Shown here: positions 33,331 to 44,490 of the stretch, piece after piece
How the letters are laid out: every line of letters begins with the position of its first letter
Position numbering within the stretch: position 1 is the stretch's first letter
Origin: Biomphalaria glabrata
Lineage: Eukaryota > Mollusca > Gastropoda > Planorbidae
Assembly (NCBI RefSeq): GCF_947242115.1
Contig: NC_074717.1
Span: 41,312,701 to 41,376,700 of the forward strand
Direction: 5' to 3'
DNA length: 64,000 bases
Made by a program: the position numbers and the translations under genes
Notes under the pieces: model-generated
The model's input: the letters and a program-made list of their open reading frames with translations, nothing else
Told to the model about the DNA's origin: nothing
The model's database searches: none

Positions 33331-35220
33331 AAAAGGTAAAAGACAGACGGAGTAAGATGATATAAAAGATGATATAAGCTTTGTCATGACAAACTAATTA
33401 TGTTGAAAACTGATAGGTAGTAGATGTGAAGAAGTTCAAGTTTGTACTAGTCAAAACTCTGGCCGCAAATAGGAGAAACTTCTCAATACTGTCAAGAGAC
33501 TTGAGCTGAGCTGGTTTGGTCAGATTCGTTAGACAAGACTCACTGTGAAAACCATTCTTCTAGATACAACGATAATTTAAAAAAAAAAAGCTAGATGATT
33601 AGAGTGGAATTATAGACCGACCCATTTTTTGATTTTCTGCTAACAATAGCTGATGATTCAATGATGACAAAATCTGGTTATGTAAGCTTTTACACCACAA
33701 TTAGAACGCCACATGAAGAAAATGCTAGAAATTTAAACTATATTTAAAAGGAACATAAGTATATTTTAAAATATATAACTATTCAGACAATTTTATCGTT
33801 ATGTAGATAAAACTTATTTACATTTTTTTTTCTCAAAATTAAAAAAAAAAAAGTATGCTCAACTAGAGTTTCAATCTTACTGTTTTTGTCATGTGAAATC
33901 CGATGTGATACCAAAATGCCAATCAGAACATACTAAAATAAATAAAAAAATTATACACACTTTTAGTCAAAGTTGCTTCGTAAAAAAAAAAAAAAATGTT
34001 TTTTTTTTTTTTTTGCAACGATATCTTTAAAATGTTAAACTTTACAAGAATAAAAGACATTTTCTATAATTTAAAACATTATTAGTATAGGTAAAGACAA
34101 TGTTTCATGCGGAAACCATAGTTGACCGTTCAAAGTCAAAGTCCAGTAATATTTATATAAATTAAAAAATAGGTTACATCCTTTTCCAGCAGTTCTTTCT
34201 ACCTTTGGAGAATTGACCTTTCTGTCGTATTTTCGTAGTACAATGATATAGAGGGCTTTCTCGATTTTTAAAGAACAAAATTGTGCATATATTTTTTTTT
34301 TTAATCTTTTTTAATATGATTATTCAAAATTGCATAAATATAATAAAACTATTTTAAATTTCTATATTAATATTAATGACACAAAAACATATTTGTACTG
34401 TCCTGTTCCGTAATAAAATGTTCAACAATTTAGTATTGTAATTTTCAATAGAAAACCAATATTACGTTTAATGGCTTTGTTGTATAAAAAAGAATTATAG
34501 AACACTTCGTTTCATTGCACACAAAGCTAGAAAGAATCCATGTTTCGTCGATTGGCACATGTCCTCGTACATGCGTCTTCAACAGAGAACAATAGCCATG
34601 ATGTCTACAGCCGGAAAATAGGACGAATTTCTGACGTATCTTATTACTTGTCGTGAGAGACCATGAATGAAATTTTTGCTTTTGACGATGTAAAACCATT
34701 TGAACTACTAAAAAAAATAAAATTTTATGCCAAGACATTGACCCATTTAATCAAGTGAGATTTCAACGTATGGAAATGTTCAAAAATGTCTTGAGATAAT
34801 ATAATCATATACTCTTAACAGCCGCTTGGAAGGCAATTCGGACATACACATTTCCTCACGATATGTCGTTCTAACATGTCTGGTTCCCCATTGCTGGAAC
34901 TATATAGACTTGGCAAAAATTACATTTATCTAAGCTTAATCCAATTTAAGATAAACTAATATAAATATCCATAGCAGTGCTGCAAAAATGCATTCTCTCC
35001 TCGTCACAGGATAATACGACGTGGCAACGAGCCATACTGCCCACAGGCTGTGACGTTGTATGTCAGTGTTGAAGCCCCCTATAACGAAGGTAACTAGGCG
35101 AGGTTTTACATGCTTCCACAATGAGCTCAGAAAACACAACTCGACAAATAACTGGCATGTAAAATACGTGCCTGCATCGGAGACCCTCACATGTACCCCC
35201 TCAGTTTGGAAGACAAATAT
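33331..35220. other. AT-rich intergenic DNA
   Basis: Homopolymer A/T runs and no recognisable repeat or gene. A 97-codon minus-strand frame at 34445-34738 contains several Cys but no family pattern I know. Confidence 0.45.
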
Positions 35221-35227
35221 TTAATGG

Positions 35228-35310
35228 CTGAGCAGCCACAAGAAATACTGCATTCCTCACTAATCTTCGGACTCGAAGACAAGCCTTATTATTATTATTA
35301 TTATTATTAT
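35228..35310 (+). repeat. Short repeat S4 ending in (TTA)n
   Basis: gagcagccacaagaaatact, gcattcctcactaatcttcg, gactcgaagacaagcc, then (TTA)8 at 35287-35310. Other copies: 62965-63035 and a diverged one at 45637-45712. Its TTA tail is the landing site of the R4/Dong-like elements. Confidence 0.65.
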
Positions 35311-35928
35311 GTTAGAAATGAACGAGTAGTCATTCTCTGGCGCTGCCAGGGTCGAGTTTCGCTAAAGAGAAACAAAATTCATCGTAGTCCCTTTAACAGT
35401 TTCCACTGAGGAATTTTCTGGTGATGTGGCAGGTCTGCAGCAGTACCGCCCTCTGACAGGCAACGAAGATGTTCCTAGGAATGTTAAGGGCCTTGAAGGT
35501 GTCTGTGAGGTCAGTTGTTATTATCCCCTCGGTTGATATAACAATGGGGTATATTGTTATTTTGGAGTTTTTGCCTATAACCTGGTAGAGGTTTATCATC
35601 ACAAATGTTAACACGGAAGAACGATTTGATAATGTCTATATTCATTTCTCTCGTCCATTTGATCCTTTTGGCTCCTCTTGTTCTACCACCAACAGCACCT
35701 CTCAATTGTGTGGGGTGCGAGTCAGGGAGTAGACCGACCTCTTGTGTTTGGTCATGAGGTTGTGAATTACCCTCAGTAAACACTCGACTCATTGGTGAAT
35801 AATATTTACCGCCTAATTTATTTCATATTCATCGCTGTCCTGGAAGAAGCAATGGGTCCGTTCTATTTCCTCAAAATTCAAAAATGAAGATCAGAGAGAA
35901 GGAAAACACGCCATAGCTTCCGGCGGCC
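35311..35928 (-). mobile_element. Internally deleted R4/Dong-like LINE (non-autonomous)
   Basis: Has both ends of the element but not its middle. On the minus strand: 5' UTR from about 35925, then an N-terminal frame from the ATG at 35792 with GGRTRGAKRIKWTREMNIDI and DDKPLPGYRQKL (Myb-like DNA-binding region of R2/R4-type proteins). Near 35564-35575 it jumps to the C-terminal ITIYPIVISTEG and ILVACQRAVLLQTCH-like region, stop and the same 3' UTR as the neighbour at 35943. It ends in TAA repeats on both sides. Confidence 0.8.
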
Positions 35929-35942
35929 ATTATTATTATTAT

Positions 35943-37783
35943 GTTAGAAATGAACGAGTAGTCATTCTCTGGCGCTGCCAGGGTAGAGTTTCGCTAAAGA
36001 GAAACAAAATTCATCGTAGTCCCTTTAACAGTTTCCACTGAGGAATTTTCTGGTGATGTGGCAGGTCTGCAGAAGTACCGCCCTCTGACAGGCAACGAAG
36101 ATGTTCCTAGGAATGTTAAGGGCCTTGAAGGTGTCTGTGAGTTCAGTTGTTATTATCCCCTCGGTTGATATAACAATGGGGTATATTGTTTTTTTGGACA
36201 ATTTCCATAGACGCTTAATCTCCAAGCCTAGGTTCCCATATTTTCTCTGTTTTTCTATCTCAGTTTTTCTTAAATTATGAGACAGTGGTACGGCGATATC
36301 GATAATGGTAGCGGTTTTTTCTTTTTTATCGATGAACAGCAGATCCGGGCGATTGAAATCTACCGTTTTGTCGGTCAGAATAGGCCTATCCCAGTACAGC
36401 AGATGTTCAGTAGACTCGAGAACCTCTTGCGGAGAGTATTTATAATAAGGGGGAGTGTCCTTACCGATCAATTTGTACGTCAAAGCCAGGTGTTGGTGTA
36501 TTAACTTTGCAACTTGGTTATGGCGACCTAGGTAGGCTGATTCTGATAGGGCTGGACATCCTGCCATAATGTGTTCAATCGACTCGCCCACATTTCCACA
36601 TTTTCGGCATTTGTCGACAACATTGAGTTTCAGGATATGCTTCTCGTAATTTTTTGTCCTGATTACTCTGTCCTGTATTGCTGTAACAAAGCCTTCTGTT
36701 TCAGGGTAGAGATGACCTGCTTTGAGCCATGTTAAGGAAGCAGCCTTGTCGATGTTGTCCCCATGTAATGAAGCCGGAAATTTTCCGTGGAGTGTTTTTT
36801 CTTCCCATTGGCGAATCTCATGCCCTACGTCGTCCAAACCGATATTGACATCAGCATTGTGTAGGTTCAGAGGGGTTGCATCGGAGTCGTATTTCCGTAG
36901 GAAGGAAACTAATTTGTTGCTGGAGGCGAGCAGTTTTGATCGTATTTTTAAAACTTGCATCTTACACAATTTGAAGATGTTCTGCAATCCACGACCCCCA
37001 TCCTTCCTGGGCAGGTATAACCTTATGGTGGAGGACTTGGGGTGTAGGCATCGAAACTTGGTTAGTAATTTTCTAGTGAGTCTGTCAATGTCATGTAGGT
37101 CGGTGTCAGTCCATTTGATCACACCGAACGTGTAAAGGAGCACAGGGACGGCCCAGCTGTTAATTGCAGTGATGAGATTACTGCCAGACAGTTTGGTGTT
37201 GAGGATTTTATTAACTCTTTGCCTATATTTGCCAAGAAAGTCCTCTTTTAATTTCTTATGGTTTATCTTGGCATTCTGGTTTATTCCAAGATATTTATAA
37301 ATAGAGGCGGAGTTCAATTCCTCGATGCCTTCAAATTCAATGTTGGTGTTCGTTGCCTTGCCCTTTTTAATGCTTATGATGCCACACTTGTCCAGGCCAA
37401 AAGACATACAGATATCGTCACTAAAGCATTTTACCGTTTTGATTAAGGTGTGTAATTTTTGCTCGGTTTCTGCATATAGCTTTAGATCATCCATGTATAA
37501 TAAGTGGGACACACATTTTGTACATTTAGTGTCAACCCTAAAACCGTTTGTAGAGTCTTGGAGTAATGTAGATAGAGGATTAATCGCTAGGCAGAACCAG
37601 AGTGGAGATAGTGAGTCACCCTGGTATATACCTCTTCTTATGTGCACAGAACCTAGTTTATCACGATTTAGGTGCAGGTTTATCTTCCAATCATCCATAC
37701 AGACTTTCAATAGTTGTTTTATTCTTGGGTTGATTCTATGGATGTCCAGGGTTTTTAATAGCCAATCATGCGGAACTGAATCG
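35943..37783 (-). mobile_element. R4/Dong-like non-LTR retrotransposon, 5'-truncated
   Basis: Open frame from the truncation point to the stop at 36025 (about 585 codons). Order: DSVPHDWLLKTLDI (RT), RGIYQGDSLSPLWFCLAINP, LLYMDDLKLYAE (catalytic YMDD typical of the R4/Dong clade), thumb region, zinc knuckle CRKCGNVGESIEHIMAGC, and a restriction-like endonuclease (RPDLLFIDKKEKTATIIDIA, with the PD...D pattern). 3' UTR about 80 bp, then TAA repeats; the 5' truncation at 37783 also abuts (TTA)n (37784-37796). Dong of silkworm is known to insert in TAA repeats, which fits. Not full length: the first half of the RT and the N-terminus are absent. Confidence 0.87.
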
Positions 37784-37829
37784 ATTATTATTATTTTAAT
37801 AAGAAAAAAATAAAATAAAGTAGTTCCTT

Positions 37830-38293
37830 TTGTATAAGAATGTTTCTCAAACTAAATTTTAAATAACTGAGGTACAGAAGTCCAAACATATTTTGCAATT
37901 TTTGTTTTTAACATCCTGTCTGTCTGTCTGGTACAAATCGTAAATACGTTATATCTCCCACTTCCCATTCTCGTATCAAGTTGAAACTTTACACCATTAT
38001 TCATTGTCCTGACAAATCATGAAACATGTATTTAAAAAATCAATCCATCAATTAGCGGTAATTAGTTATTTTAATTGAAATTTAAAAGGGGAAATTAATC
38101 AGTATTGAGATATATAGCTGTAAATGTGTTGTTATTTCCCTTATGTACCTTTTTTTAAAAGGTATTTTCTTTAGTTAATGTTGCTTAGCAGGCTATGTTG
38201 TTGTTATTTCATAACGATTTCAAAACTTTTATTTGACCCATATTTTTTTTAACTAAAATATATCTGCATCTCTAAAAGGTTTGAGAAGCACTG
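37830..38293. mobile_element. R1 repeat inside a possible hAT-type MITE
   Basis: R1 core at 37905-38150 (ctgtctgtctggtacaaatc, acgttatatctcccacttcc). The outer ends aatgtttctcaaact and gtttgagaagcactgt resemble decayed versions of the MITE ends at 9760 and 61891. Confidence 0.4.
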
Positions 38294-38489
38294 TACATTA
38301 AACTGTCAGGAAGATAGGATGACCATGTTTTACACCTGCATATTCAATATTGAAACAACTTTTCATTAGGCTTGAATAATTGATTTTTCTCTTCATTACA
38401 ATACCTCTTATCAAGTCACAATTCTCTAGTGTAGGCAAAAGGTGGGTAGAAAAGACTCTATCGATTTTTCTAGAAATTTGACAATGGAT

Positions 38490-39235
38490 GTATATCGTTA
38501 AGAATAGAATAGCTAGCTTGTGGCCCACACTGGTATGTTCATTATATGGACATCTAGATGAAGCACTAGACTATATATCAAAATCAAAGACCACGAATTT
38601 GAAAATGTCCAAACTTTCAAAATATCTAGGAAGTGCAATTGATTTCAAAAATGAACTATTAACAGAAATAAAGTAAAGAATAGCAGGAGGCAACAGAGAA
38701 TTCTATAGCACCCATCATTTACTTAAGAGCAAAATAATTTCAAGGAAAACCAAGAAAAAAATATAAAAAACCATAATAAGACCAGCAGCAATGTATGCAA
38801 GTGAGACCTGCACACAGACTAAGACATCTGAAAATGTACTTAATTCTTGGGAATGAAAATTTCTTAGGAAAATCTATGGTGCCAGGTTGAAACAGGGTGG
38901 AGGACACGCACTAACCATGAGATATATCACTTGTATGAAGACCCACCAATAGTGACCGAAATAAAAAAAAGAACAGACTACGTTGGGCAAGTCACTTTGA
39001 AAGAATATCAGATAACAGAGGAGCGAAAATCGTATGCAGGAAAAAAACAAAAGGCAGGCGACCCAAAGGCAGACCCCTAATGTGGAAGCAGATCTGCAAC
39101 AGCTTGGGTTAGGGCGTGGAGAGAAAAGGCCCAGGAGAGACCTGAATGGAACTTTTGAAAGGATGTGTTGTGTTGAAGCAGGACATAGCCCTCCAGTGGC
39201 TGTAGTGCCACTGGGATGGATGGATGGGCTAGACC
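38490..39235 (+). mobile_element. LINE ORF2 C-terminal fragment, another family
   Basis: KYLGSAIDFKNELLTEIK, RPAAMYASETCTQTKTSENV, LRKIYGARLKQGG, LYEDPPIVTEIKKR, and the closing ggatggatgggctaga. Frame shifts are common. Clade not determined. Confidence 0.7.
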
Positions 39236-39689
39236 AAAAGTTCTGATTTAGAACTCTTAATATCTAGTCTAGATCTACAATGTAGATGTAATCTATATTA
39301 GATTTACGTATAAAAATATACCCTACGCTTATAAACTTCAATCAAATTGAAGCGACTTTAAACGTACTCTGTTATGGCATAATTACGGTAATATGGCTGA
39401 CTACGCCAAGTTGGCTCTAGCTCTTTCTCTCCGTAATTTTTATCTGCGTTTCGATAGTATTTATTAGTTTGGCTCATTTTCATTTCACTATCCTGTTATG
39501 ATTAAATTAATTTTGTGTGTTTGTTATCATAAAATTTTAGATTTCATATTAAATTGTAGGAGAAAGCATGCTCTTTTTACACAACACAAATTTAAGTTAT
39601 GAATCCAAAAATCAATTTAGTTTAATATGAGTCAAATCAACGTTGGCATCGTAAATTAGGAGAGAAAGAGCTAGGACTTAGATATAACT

Positions 39690-39765
39690 TTCTAGCCAAA
39701 TTTATATTTATTTTTTTACTTTGAAAAATTATAACGGTCAAGCTTGAGTTTTCTCCATGTGGCCA
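39690..39765 (+). repeat. Interspersed repeat R2, copy 2, cut by a SINE
   Basis: ctttctagccaaatttatat to gttttctccatgtggcca, after which a family 1 SINE begins. Confidence 0.5.
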
Positions 39766-39767
39766 TC

Positions 39768-39950
39768 GTTGGGAGCCTCTGAGTCCACCCAGCTTTAATG
39801 GGTACCTGACATTAGTTGGGGAAATGTAAAGGCGGTTGGTCGATGTGCTGGTCACATGACATCCTCGTTAACCGTTGGCCACAGAAACAGATGACCTTTA
39901 CATCATCTGCCCTATAGACCATAAGGTCTGAAAGGGGAACTTTTACTTTT
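39768..39950 (+). mobile_element. Family 1 SINE, 5'-truncated (no tRNA head)
   Basis: gagtccacccagctttaatg, aaggcggttggtcgatgtgc, catctgccctatagaccata, ggtctgaaaggggaac. Confidence 0.75.
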
Positions 39951-40114
39951 TGCACCAACAAAAGTTCCCATAAAGTAAATGAACAAAATATTTTTTGTGC
40001 TTGTCCTTCTCAAACTTATGCTAAAACAAGAAACTAAAATATTTCAGTTATTTGACACAAATAACATATTTTTAAGAAAGCCTTTATAAATCATTGTATA
40101 TTATAAATAAATTA

Positions 40115-40330
40115 TCCCTTAGTCTGTTGAACCATTGGGGCACCACACATGATCTTTTAACTTTCTTTCTCCATTCCACTCTGTCTTTTGTCTTGAATAA
40201 AATTCTTTCAACGAGAGGCCCTCTTTATATGTTATCTTTCCATCGCTTTCTTTCTGTCTGCCTCTTTTTTCTTTTTCCTGGTACTGTGTCCTAAAGGAAG
40301 GTCTTTGCGAGCCCCGGAGGACGTTGTGAT
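40115..40330 (-). mobile_element. LINE 3' fragment (family of 32520-33330)
   Basis: Minus strand: aggacacagtaccagg, agaggcagacagaaagaaag, aatggagaaagaaagttaaa, tggtgccccaatggttcaac. Confidence 0.65.
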
Positions 40331-40804
40331 ATTGCCATAAAGTGGAAGTTTTGATTTATTTTTACTGTAGTTAGCAGACCATAGTGAGACCCAATAGCCA
40401 ATGTAAAGCTGTTTCTAATTTCTTCCTTTGTATTGAGTTCTTTGTATGTTATCCCCTAGGATCTTTCTTTGTTTCGAATGTAATAACAACTCGAGCTAAT
40501 CGGGAATCTATTGCATTGATATAAACATCCTTTTCAACTTTTAAAAGTATTTTTAAGTATTTTGTTATGGACATGAAAGAAGTCATTAACTATTAAATAC
40601 TTTTGGCTGCACGTCAAGACAGAACGTTATCAGACACTAAAGGTTCAGTTCAATAATAAATCATCATGTAAAGTACAGTTAATTGATTTTTTTTTTCGTT
40701 GAATTGTTGTTTTTTTCATAGAAATGACGGCGTTAAGTTGTATGGTCACTTCAACATTGACATAGGTAAAGCGTCCGTTTTTTTTTAAAAAAATGGAGTG
40801 TAGC

Positions 40805-41795
40805 CATAAAAGAGAGAGAAAGTGAGCGAGAGTGAGCGAGAGTGAGAGAGAGTGAGAGAAAATGAGAGAAAGTGAGAGAGAGAGAGTGAAAGAAAGTGAG
40901 AGAGAATGAGAGAAAGTGAGAGAGAGAGTGAAAGAAAGTGAGAGAAAGTGAGAGAGAGTGAGAGAAAGTGAGAGAGAGTGAGAGAAAGTGTGAGAGAGTG
41001 AGAGAAAGTGAGAGAGAGTGAGAGAAAGTGAGAGACAGTGAGAGAAAGTGAGAGAGAGTGAGAGAAAGTAAGAGAGAGGGAGAGAAAGTGAGAGAGAGTG
41101 AGAGAAACTCAGAGAGAGTGAGAGAAAGTGAGAGAGAGTGAGAGAAAGTGAGATAGGGTGAGAGAAAGTGAGAGAGAGAAACTCAGAGAGAGTGAGAGAA
41201 AGTGAGAGAGAGTGAGAGAAAGTGAGATAGGGCGAGATAAAGTGAGAGAGAGTGAGAGAAAGTGAGAGAGTGAGAGAAAGTGAGAGAGAGTGAGAGAAAG
41301 TGAGAGAGAGTGAGAGAAAGTGAGAGAGAGTGAGAGAGAGTGAGAGAGAGTGAGAGAAAGTGAGATAGGGTGAGAGAAAAAGAGAGAGAGTGAGAGAAAG
41401 TGAGAGGGAGTGACAGAAAGTGAGAGAAAGTGAGAGAGAGTGAGAGAAAGTGAGAGAGAGTGAGAGAAAGTGAGAGAGAGAGAGTGAGAGAAAGTGAGAG
41501 TGAGAGAAAGTGAGAGAGAGTGAGAGAAACTCAGAGAGAGTGAGAGAAAGTGAGAGAGAGAGTGAACGTGAGAGAGAGTGAGAGAAAGTGAGATAGAGTG
41601 AGAGAAAGTGAGAGAAAGTGAGAGAGAGTGAGAGAAAGTGAGAGAGTGAGAGAGAGTGAGAGAGGGTAGAGAGAGTGAAAGAAAATAAGAGAGAGTGAGA
41701 GAAAGTGAGAGAGAGTGAGAGAAAGTGAGAGAGTGAGAGAAAGTGAGAGAGGGTGAGAGAGAGTAAGAGAGAGTGAGAGAGAGTGAGAAAGATGG
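40805..41795 (+). repeat. One-kilobase GA-rich minisatellite, 20-bp unit
   Basis: agagagagtgagagaaagtg in about 48 imperfect copies, almost pure purine on the plus strand. The minus strand reads as Ser/Leu/His/Phe-rich open frames up to 424 codons; they are not genes. GAGAG is the core site of GAGA-type factors and such tracts can form triplexes (known in general). Confidence 0.93.
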
Positions 41796-41959
41796 GGGAG
41801 AGATATGAAATATAACATACAATGAAAGAGTGGAAGAGAAACATAATACAAAGAATGATAGACAAGAGAAACTTATTAAACGAGACATCAAACTGGTGTA
41901 AGGAAGTGGACTGAGACATTCCAGGACATGACAGGAAGGAGTTGGATGAGAAAACAAAA

Positions 41960-42425
41960 AAACTGCAAATTTTCAGCTTGATTCGAGATTGGGTGTGGGA
42001 GAAATCACGTGTACAAACCTTTTACCAGACAGACAGAGATACAGACAGATTGAGCTGATATCAGCTTTGTAAAAAGAAATATTCAAGTAGTAATGAATCT
42101 ATTGTACAAAAACGTAGATCGAAGGATGGGATGGCAAATAGCAATCACTCACCTAATGGATTTTCAAAAAAGCAAAATATAAAACATACATTTAAAAAAA
42201 AAAGGCAAAGCTTATGTAAGGGTAAGAACCGCAAAATCATTACCATATATTTCAATACTGCAATTAAAAATAAAATTAATTAACAATAAATATTTATGCA
42301 TTGACATTGACATAATTGTGCAACATTTGATCCGAGAAGGATAAGTGGTAGATAGAACGTATACAAACTTAATACCGTGACAGACAGACGGATAGAGTTA
42401 ATATAAGCTGCTTAGAAAGAGACAC
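41960..42425 (-). repeat. Two R1 repeat copies, the second with both ends
   Basis: 41965-42085 is partial. 42195-42420 is bounded by aaagcttatgtaag and ttaatataagctgctta, which are roughly inverted repeats (AAGCTTAT), so R1 looks like a small DNA transposon of about 225-260 bp. Inside: ttgatccgagaaggataagt, cagacagacggatagag. Confidence 0.6.
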
Positions 42426-43382
42426 TTTTTAAAGAGTAGGAAAAAAAAAATAATTTAACAAAATATTGAACAATTCTCAAACATTTATTGATTTTCTTTT
42501 TTTTTTTTAAACTGAAATATTAGGTATTTCGAAATTTCTGGCTTATAAGCCACATTCGATTTGGCCTAGATGCTTGTGAAGTATCTGGCGAGTTCTTTTT
42601 ATTTCAATAATGTTAAAATAAAGAGGTACATTAATAATAATTCATAGTGCCAGGTTGTCATTCTAAGAGAGAAACGGAACTTACAGAACAATGGGATTAT
42701 ATTGACATCACCCTATGGAAGGTGACCAGACGTCACTACAGGTGTGACAGTCCCTCTTTGAACCGTCTGTCACGCTTTTTATAAAAATTTCTAGGCCAAT
42801 GTCTCGCTTCCATTTATAAAAGAAAATCGATCAATGTTACGCTTTTGTTTTAAAATCTTAATTACCACTATGGACCTCCACTGGGGTACTTCTTCTGTAT
42901 TTAAATACTAATTAGATTGATCAATTCTCAGCCGGTAAAGTTACTTTTACTTGTCATATAGTTTTCCATAATTACAGTTTTCATTCCAATGTCAAGCAAT
43001 CGTTACTAAAGGTTTGGTTCCTATATAATGAACAAAGTCAAGAAATAGGTTAGTGATGCTCAGATTTCGACAGCGTTCACAGATACTTCGAGGCCATAAT
43101 AAAGTAAAATTGTTTCCCTTGATGATACAATCCTTTGAGCCACCCTTCGCTGGAAATCTTTAACAAAATTCGTCGAAATATAGCAGTTCGGGCTATGGAC
43201 AGAGCAAGTGGTTAGTTCTGAAGCCTTCGGTGGAGAGACTATTTCAATTATATCCTGCTTTGAAATCATGTTTCTTTTCACAAGAGAAGTGTCAAACCAT
43301 AATCAAGTTAGTTTTTCGTACACAACAAAGCGACAATATTCCATGCAGAAGGCCTACACTACATGTAAAATGTGTGCGGATG

Positions 43383-44490
43383 TGTACATTGTGATGTATT
43401 GCATAACGTCTAAGTTGTTGAATGTGTACATTGTGATGTGTTGTAATAAAGTCTAAGTTGTTGGATGTGTACATTTTGATGTATTGTAATAACGTCTAAG
43501 TTGTTGGGTGTGTACATTGTGATGTATTGTAATAACGTCTAAGTTGTTGGGTGTGTACATTGTGATGTATTGTAATAAAGTCTAAGTTGTTGGGTGTGTA
43601 CATTGTGATGTATTTGTAATAACGTCTAAGTTGTTGAGTGTGTACATTGTGATGTATTGTAATAACGTCTAAGTTGTTGGATGTGTACATTGTGATGTAT
43701 TGTACTAACGTCTAAGTTGTTGGGTGTGTACATTGTGATGTATTTGTAATAACGTCTAAGTTGTTGGGTGTGTACATTGTGATGTATTTGTAATAACGTC
43801 TAAGTTGTTGGATGTGTACATTGTGATGTATTGTACTAACGTCTAAGTTGTTGGGTGTGTACATTGTGATGTATTTGTAATAACGTCTAAGTTGTTGGGT
43901 GTGTACATTGTGATGTATTGTACTAACGTCTAAGTTGTTGGATGTGTACATTGTGATGTATTTGTAATAAAGTCTAAGTTGCTGGATGTGTACATCGTGA
44001 TGTATTGTATAAAGTCTAAGTTGTTGGGTGTGTACATTGTGATGTATTTGTAATAAAGTCTATGTTGTTGGATGTGTACATTGTGATGTATTTGTAATAA
44101 CGTCTAAGTTGTTGGGTGTGTACATTGTGATGTATTGTAATAACGTTTAAGTTGTTGGATGTGTACATTGTGATGTATTGTACTAACGTCTAAGTTGTTG
44201 GGTGTGTACATTGTGATGTATTGTACTAACGTCTAAGTTGTTGGGTGTGTACACTGTGATGTATTGTACTAACGTCTAAGTTGTTGGGTGTGTACACTGT
44301 GATGTATTGTACTAACGTCTAAGTTGTTGGGTGTGTACATTGTGATGTATTTGTAATAAAGTCTAAGTTGTTGGGTGTGTACATTGTGATGTATTTGTAA
44401 TAAAGTCTATGTTGTTGGATGTGTACATTGTGATGTATTTGTAATAACGTCTAAGTTGTTGGGTGTGTACATTGTGATGTATTGTAATAA
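43383..44490 (+). repeat. Minisatellite, about 43-bp unit, about 25 copies
   Basis: acgtctaagttgttgggtgt followed by gtacattgtgatgtattgta ata. Units vary by one base (tattgta or tatttgta) and at a few positions; no spacers. Confidence 0.95.

Noticed and set aside
34445-35190. Possible small genes (97 and 84 codons, minus)
   Set aside because: No family pattern, no signal peptide I trust, no splice or polyadenylation context.
36277-37813. Plus-strand open frames of 62-162 codons
   Set aside because: Antisense shadows of the R4/Dong-like reverse transcriptase.
40645-41957. Ser/Leu/His/Phe-rich open frames of 424, 282 and 106 codons
   Set aside because: Simple translations of the GA-rich minisatellite; three frames are open at once.
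43292-43951. Open frames of 60-79 codons on the minus strand
   Set aside because: Fragments of the 43-bp minisatellite.
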